Assembly (NCBI GenBank): GCA_045660825.1
Contig: JAZREN010000045.1
Coordinates: 62,001 to 126,000, forward strand
Source of the DNA: HGM04593 sp045660825
GTDB taxonomy: Bacteria; Bacteroidota; Bacteroidia; Bacteroidales; Bacteroidaceae
Length of the DNA stretch: 64,000 nucleotides
Reading direction: 5' to 3'
Position numbers and translations under genes: made by a program. Numbering within the stretch: position 1 is the first letter of the stretch; each line of letters opens with the position of its first letter. The notes beneath the pieces were generated by a model. It ran no database searches. It saw only the letters and a program-made list of their open reading frames with translations, and was not told where the DNA came from. Positions 59,986-64,000 of this stretch are shown here, piece after piece.

Positions 59986-62298
59986 TTATGGTTCCAATGT
60001 AAGTCTTACAGTGTCGCCCTTTATTGCTCTTGTGCCGGCTATGACGCTTTGACGTTTTACCGTGCCATATCCTTTTATCCTTGTGTTAAGTCCGCATTTC
60101 TGCATCAGGTATATTGCTTCCTTTGCTCCCATGCCTTCAACATTGGGTACTTTCTCTGTATCAATTTCCTTTGCCGTTACCTTTATGCCGTCCTTGGTGT
60201 GCCTTACATCTCCCCACTTGTAGTTTTTCATGCCATGCAGCAGACTGTCGGGGGTACCGATGCATGAAAGGAGGTATTCGGCTTCGCTTATGCTGCCGCG
60301 TTTGATTGTTGGTCGGGACGGGTTCTTCTTGTCAACGGCATATTCAATGGGGCAGAATAACTTGTCGGCCATAATCTTTTCGGCAATCTCCTTGAATACA
60401 TGAGCCGAAGTGCTTCCACCGCCATAACTGCTCCTCTCCTTTATATCTTTTGGTCGTGGGTCGAGCTCGTAATCATACATTATCTGCACGATGAGAGTAT
60501 ACTCCGGGGCGTCAGCAGGGAAGAAACCGCAGAAACTCAAAAGCTTGTCCTTGGTGCCGTCGGGGTGAGCCTTGCTGGCATACTGTTTTGCGGTACCGGT
60601 CTTTCCTGCAATTCTCATCAGGTCGCTGTGTGCGCCACTACCCGTTCCATCGCGTTTCCCTTTTCTCCATGCGTTGACCTTGTCAATACTCAGTCCGTTG
60701 ACTACCGAGTCGAGCATTGCAGTTACGGAGCGCGCAACCTCTTTTGAGAAAAGCTGTTCGTTGAGTACCTCTGTGGGGTATTCTTCAATGATTTCCTCAT
60801 TGTTCATCACAGCCTTTACCAGGCGTGGTTTCATTTGCCTTCCGCCGTTTGCAATGGTGTTGTAGAACGAAACGATGTTTATGGCTGTCATTTCAACGGC
60901 ATATCCCATTGACATTGAGTGCAGGCTATATCCGTCCCACTCCTTTGTCCCTGGTTTCTTTATTTTGGGCGTAACTTCGTTTTCTATGAGGTTGTAGTTG
61001 TCCTCCAAACCGAATCTTACCAGTGTCTTTGAATACTCCTCGGGGCAGCTCTTGTATGCTCTCCTGATGTACTGTACAAGACTGATGTTTGACGAGTACA
61101 TCATGGCATCGGTCATGCTGTATTTGCCGGTGCCGTTGTCGCGGTACATCTCGTCGCTGATTTTGTGTCCGTCGAAATTGTACTTCATGTCTTTGTATGC
61201 AAACACGGAGTCTTTGGTTGTCAGTTTGCCGTCGGCAAGCATGGCGGTAATTGCAACGGTCTTGAATATTGAACCTGGTTCATAGCGTTCGCTCATCGCA
61301 TGGTTCTTCTGCGAATATTTCTCATTGTTGCCGAATACAATTATCCTGCTGCCGATGGTGTCGGTGTATTCACCTTTTCCATTGCGTGACAGGTTTACAA
61401 TGGCCTTTATGTCACCGGTCTTTGTCTCCATGAGTATTGCCCAACCGCCTGCCAATGTCTTGCTCTTGAGCTCACGCTCAAGTGCGGTGTGGCAAATATC
61501 CATCATGCGGGTGTTGAGTGTTGTCTGGATGTCATATCCGTTGGTTGGCAACTTGTCTTCGCGTAATATGTACTTACCCCTCATCTTGGCTTTTGTACCG
61601 TGTCCGGGTTCTCCCTTGAGAAAATCATTGTATTTCTTCTCAAGTCCGTTTGCCTCGTCGACTTTCTTACCGTCAATCTCAACGCTTCTGACAATGCCGA
61701 AGGTGCTGTTGCCGGTGTTGCCAAGGATGTTTTTTCGTTCAGTTATCTCCTGTGTGTAACAGCCGCTCAATGTTCTGCCTTCTCTTATGATTGGCAACTC
61801 TTTGATTTTGCGGAACTGCGGGTATGATATACTACCCCTGTAGGGCTCATATCCCATTTTTTTTCTTCCGTTTTTTTTGCTTGGCGTCAATCCTGTCTTG
61901 AAACGCTCTTCAAGTTGATTGACGCTTGTTCCGGGCAGAATGTCGTTGAGACCAATACACAGCGCCTTGAGGTCTTTTCTCCAGATGGAGTCTCTGCGGG
62001 CGTTTATTTTCTTTTCATCCTCTGGCCTGTCCTTGTTTATGTATTCAAAGTCGAATTTCATCCTGTATCTCGGCAGGGTGCTGACCAGGAGCCCGCCGTC
62101 ATCGGCCAGGATATTGCCGCGGTGTGCCTCAATGGGTACGTTGTGCTTTATGTTCTTCTCCTTGATCTTATTCCAGTCATCACGTTCAATGAACATTATT
62201 ATGGCAGCCTTGCCAATAATAATAATTCCAAAGGTGGTGAACAGGAATATCACCAGCAGGTTGAAACGTAGAACGGAGTTTTCGCGGAACTTGAACAT
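59986..62298 (-). CDS. ftsI: Septal transpeptidase FtsI (penicillin-binding protein) with PASTA domain
   Basis: A 770-residue class B penicillin-binding protein. One N-terminal membrane segment (about 12-35), a dimerisation region, then the transpeptidase with Ser343 in SIFK, the SSN motif in MMYSSNISL, and KTGTAKQY. A single C-terminal PASTA domain (VPNVEGMGAKEAIYLMQKCG to the end) is present, as in Bacteroidota and Gram-positive homologues. It cross-links septal peptidoglycan with FtsW. Fifteen bases after the FtsL-like gene. Confidence 0.95.
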   Translation of the reverse strand: MFKFRENSVLRFNLLVIFLFTTFGIIIIGKAAIIMFIERDDWNKIKEKNIKHNVPIEAHRGNILADDGGLLVSTLPRYRMKFDFEYINKDRPEDEKKINARRDSIWRKDLKALCIGLNDILPGTSVNQLEERFKTGLTPSKKNGRKKMGYEPYRGSISYPQFRKIKELPIIREGRTLSGCYTQEITERKNILGNTGNSTFGIVRSVEIDGKKVDEANGLEKKYNDFLKGEPGHGTKAKMRGKYILREDKLPTNGYDIQTTLNTRMMDICHTALERELKSKTLAGGWAILMETKTGDIKAIVNLSRNGKGEYTDTIGSRIIVFGNNEKYSQKNHAMSERYEPGSIFKTVAITAMLADGKLTTKDSVFAYKDMKYNFDGHKISDEMYRDNGTGKYSMTDAMMYSSNISLVQYIRRAYKSCPEEYSKTLVRFGLEDNYNLIENEVTPKIKKPGTKEWDGYSLHSMSMGYAVEMTAINIVSFYNTIANGGRQMKPRLVKAVMNNEEIIEEYPTEVLNEQLFSKEVARSVTAMLDSVVNGLSIDKVNAWRKGKRDGTGSGAHSDLMRIAGKTGTAKQYASKAHPDGTKDKLLSFCGFFPADAPEYTLIVQIMYDYELDPRPKDIKERSSYGGGSTSAHVFKEIAEKIMADKLFCPIEYAVDKKNPSRPTIKRGSISEAEYLLSCIGTPDSLLHGMKNYKWGDVRHTKDGIKVTAKEIDTEKVPNVEGMGAKEAIYLMQKCGLNTRIKGYGTVKRQSVIAGTRAIKGDTVRLTLEP

Positions 62299-62313
62299 CT
62301 TTTAGTCGGTTGT

Positions 62314-62679
62314 TTATTTGTTTATCTTATAAGGACCATGCTGTGATGGTCTGTTGTCTTGTGAACGTTGTGATGAGAAATCGCTTCCCTTTTCGGCCAA
62401 CAACTTTTCAATCTCTGTCATTCTGCACTGGTAGGCGAACTCGCTTTGTATTGTCAGGAGGTTATTCCTTATCTCGTTTTTCCTTTTGTTCAGTTTGTTT
62501 ATTTTAACTACTTCCTGCTCGGATTGGTAGCGGTTGCTTACATAAAGGAAACAATATACTACAATCAGTCCCATGAGCATGGCATTCTTTGTGAATATTG
62601 TAAAGATGCGTCCACCCATCAGGGTGTCGAAAAAGCCTTGCTTGCGTTTTTTGTTTTTGTTTTTGTTTTCACCTTCCAT
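62314..62679 (-). CDS. FtsL-like division protein
   Basis: A 121-residue bitopic protein: Lys/Arg-rich N-terminus (ENKNKNKKRKQG), one membrane segment (about 33-47, AMLMGLIVVYCFLYV), then a coiled coil with heptads (VVKINKLNKRKNEIRNNLL) and a basic tail. Size, topology and position between rsmH and ftsI match FtsL; sequence conservation in this family is low. It overlaps rsmH by one base. Confidence 0.85.
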   Translation of the reverse strand: MEGENKNKNKKRKQGFFDTLMGGRIFTIFTKNAMLMGLIVVYCFLYVSNRYQSEQEVVKINKLNKRKNEIRNNLLTIQSEFAYQCRMTEIEKLLAEKGSDFSSQRSQDNRPSQHGPYKINK

Positions 62680-63593
62680 CAGTCTGTCTCCTTTTTTATT
62701 GCAATTCTGAGCTTTGCACTGCGTGAGCGTGGATTACGCTCCATTTCCTCATCTGTCGGTGCAATCACCTTCTTCATGTCAAAAGGCGATGTGGTGTTAC
62801 CGAAGAAATCCTTTTCCACCTTTCCCTCAAAGTTACCGCTCTTCATGAAGTTCTTTACAATGCGGTCTTCAATAGAGTGGTAGGTGATTACTACCAGTCG
62901 ACCACCGGGCTTCAACAGGTCCTTGGCGCCTACGAGCATCTCCTGCAGGGCTTCAATCTCCTTGTTTATCTCAATGCGCAGCGCCTGGAACACCTTCGCC
63001 ATCTCTTTTTTCTCGCGCTGTGGCGGGCAGAACTGTTTTGCTATCTCAATAAGCTCGTTTACGCGCTTGATGGGTTTCTCGCTTCTTGTCTTTACAATCT
63101 TTGCAGCCAGCTTGCGTGCGCAGTTCAACTCTCCGTACAATTTGAATATCCTTGTCAGTTCCTCCTCGCTGGCGCGGTTCAGCAGGTCGGCGGCTGTTTC
63201 GCCTCCGCGTTTGTTCATGCGCATGTCAAGGTCGGCGTCGAAACGGAACGAGAAACCGCGTGTCTCGTCGTCGAAATGGTGCCCCGATACACCAAGATCG
63301 GCCAAAATAGCATCAACCTTTGTTGCGTTGTGGTAGCGCATGAAGTTGTATATGAACCTGAAGTTTCCGCGCACAAAGGTGAAACGCTTGTCATCGGGAG
63401 CATTCTGTTCGGCATCGGCATCCTGGTCAAAACTGTAGAGATGTCCTTTTGCTCCAAGGCGTGAGAGAATCTCGCGCGAATGTCCTCCTCCGCCGAATGT
63501 CACGTCAATACATGTGTTGTTTGCTCCAATCTCCATTCCGTCCACGCTCTCCTTGAGCAGCACCGGGGTATGGTATACTTCGGGGTTATTCAT
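62679..63593 (-). CDS. rsmH: 16S rRNA (cytosine(1402)-N4)-methyltransferase
   Basis: A 304-residue SAM-dependent methyltransferase. N-terminal HTPVLLKESVDGM and the SAM site CIDVTFGGGGHSREIL, then VDAILADLGVSGHHFD, and the C-terminal LVVITYHSIEDRIVKNFMK with RNPRSRSAKLRIA. Normal length. It overlaps mraZ by eight bases and the FtsL-like gene by one. Confidence 0.97.
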   Translation of the reverse strand: MNNPEVYHTPVLLKESVDGMEIGANNTCIDVTFGGGGHSREILSRLGAKGHLYSFDQDADAEQNAPDDKRFTFVRGNFRFIYNFMRYHNATKVDAILADLGVSGHHFDDETRGFSFRFDADLDMRMNKRGGETAADLLNRASEEELTRIFKLYGELNCARKLAAKIVKTRSEKPIKRVNELIEIAKQFCPPQREKKEMAKVFQALRIEINKEIEALQEMLVGAKDLLKPGGRLVVITYHSIEDRIVKNFMKSGNFEGKVEKDFFGNTTSPFDMKKVIAPTDEEMERNPRSRSAKLRIAIKKETD

Positions 63594-64000
63594 TGTGGCC
63601 TCCTTTCTCTGCGGTCATTATCTTTTCGAGTTCGCGACCAAAATCGGTCGGGTTCATAAACGGTTTGTCCAGTTTCTCCTTTGCCCATATCTCGATAGTG
63701 TCGTCCATACCAATGAAACGCACTCCCTGGGTGATGCCGGCCATTGCCATATAACGCTTGGGTAACAGAATGCGGCCATTGCTGTCAATGCTAAGTTCCT
63801 CTACGTCAGCAACGAATTGGCGGAATATCATCTGGTGCGCCGCGTTCCATCGGTCGAGGCGGCTACGTAGCAGGTCAAGTTGCTCGTTCCAGCTCTTTTC
63901 TGGGTACAGTACAAGGCAGTCTTGATATACGTCCTTGCGCAACATCACCTTCTCGCAACCTGCTTCCTGCAGAATGCGGCGGAAACATGCCGGCAAGAAT
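63586..64000 (-). CDS. mraZ: Transcriptional regulator MraZ (5' partial)
   Basis: The frame runs off the right edge of the window, so the first 15 or so residues are missing. The visible part covers the remainder of the first AbrB-like half (LPACFRRIL, matching the usual LPAxFR motif, then RKDVYQDCLVLYP) and the second half (DSNGRILLPKRYMAMAGI). MraZ binds direct repeats upstream of its own gene and controls the dcw operon in other bacteria. The promoter and its binding sites lie outside the window. Confidence 0.94.
   Translation of the reverse strand, partial: FLPACFRRILQEAGCEKVMLRKDVYQDCLVLYPEKSWNEQLDLLRSRLDRWNAAHQMIFRQFVADVEELSIDSNGRILLPKRYMAMAGITQGVRFIGMDDTIEIWAKEKLDKPFMNPTDFGRELEKIMTAEKGGHNE

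Overview
The window is chromosomal DNA from a member of the Bacteroidales (phylum Bacteroidota). Evidence: a SusC/SusD pair followed by surface lipoproteins, -7 boxes of the Bacteroidota type (TAnnTTTG) before several genes, a Rho factor with a long charged N-terminal insertion, DUF3127 and DUF4835 proteins, and a division/cell-wall cluster ordered mraZ-rsmH-ftsL-ftsI-murE-mraY-murD-ftsW-murG-murC-ftsQ-ftsA-ftsZ without murF. The genus cannot be fixed from the sequence alone.

Layout. (1) 1-15444, plus strand: a nutrient-acquisition operon. SusC (5' end outside the window) and SusD are followed by lipoproteins with BACON-like and leucine-rich domains, a lipoprotein subtilisin-like protease, a DUF1573 protein, a small lipoprotein and a TlpA-like lipoprotein without its CXXC. 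No carbohydrate-active enzyme is present, so protein or peptide is a more likely substrate than glycan. (2) 15661-17649: rho, closed by a perfect 20-bp terminator hairpin. (3) 17704-30574: an AT-richer island that reads as a biosynthetic cluster for a ribosomally made, post-translationally modified peptide (RiPP). It starts with a 39-codon gene (18033-18152) whose product ends in a CxxC-containing tail. Then come a radical SAM/SPASM enzyme, a MiaB-like and a RimO-like radical SAM methylthiotransferase, a second radical SAM/SPASM enzyme, an M18 and an M42 aminopeptidase, a BspA-type leucine-rich repeat protein, a third methylthiotransferase-like enzyme lacking TRAM, a membrane-anchored protein of unknown function and an S9 serine peptidase. 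Most junctions overlap or are a few bases apart. This is the candidate undescribed system. (4) 30817-41139: housekeeping genes: DUF3127 (minus), then dnaN, a DEDDh exonuclease, coaBC fused in frame to a DUF4835 domain, recN, rlmB, a TPR protein with a degenerate protease domain, and a Sel1-repeat protein. (5) 41142-48449: tilS, tRNA-Cys, nitroreductase-like and acyltransferase-like genes, gyrB, rpsT, tRNA-Glu, recO and a YqeY protein. (6) 48482-64000, minus strand: the dcw cluster from ftsZ back to a truncated mraZ.

How the genes work together. In the island, the short peptide would be the substrate, two SPASM enzymes and three methylthiotransferase-like enzymes would modify it, and the peptidases would remove or trim the leader. 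The RimO-like member is very close in sequence to Bacteroidales RimO, which methylthiolates an aspartate followed by leucine in ribosomal protein S12; the peptide carries an Asp-Leu pair in its tail. All functional links inside the island are inference from gene content and order; nothing here shows the product or its activity.
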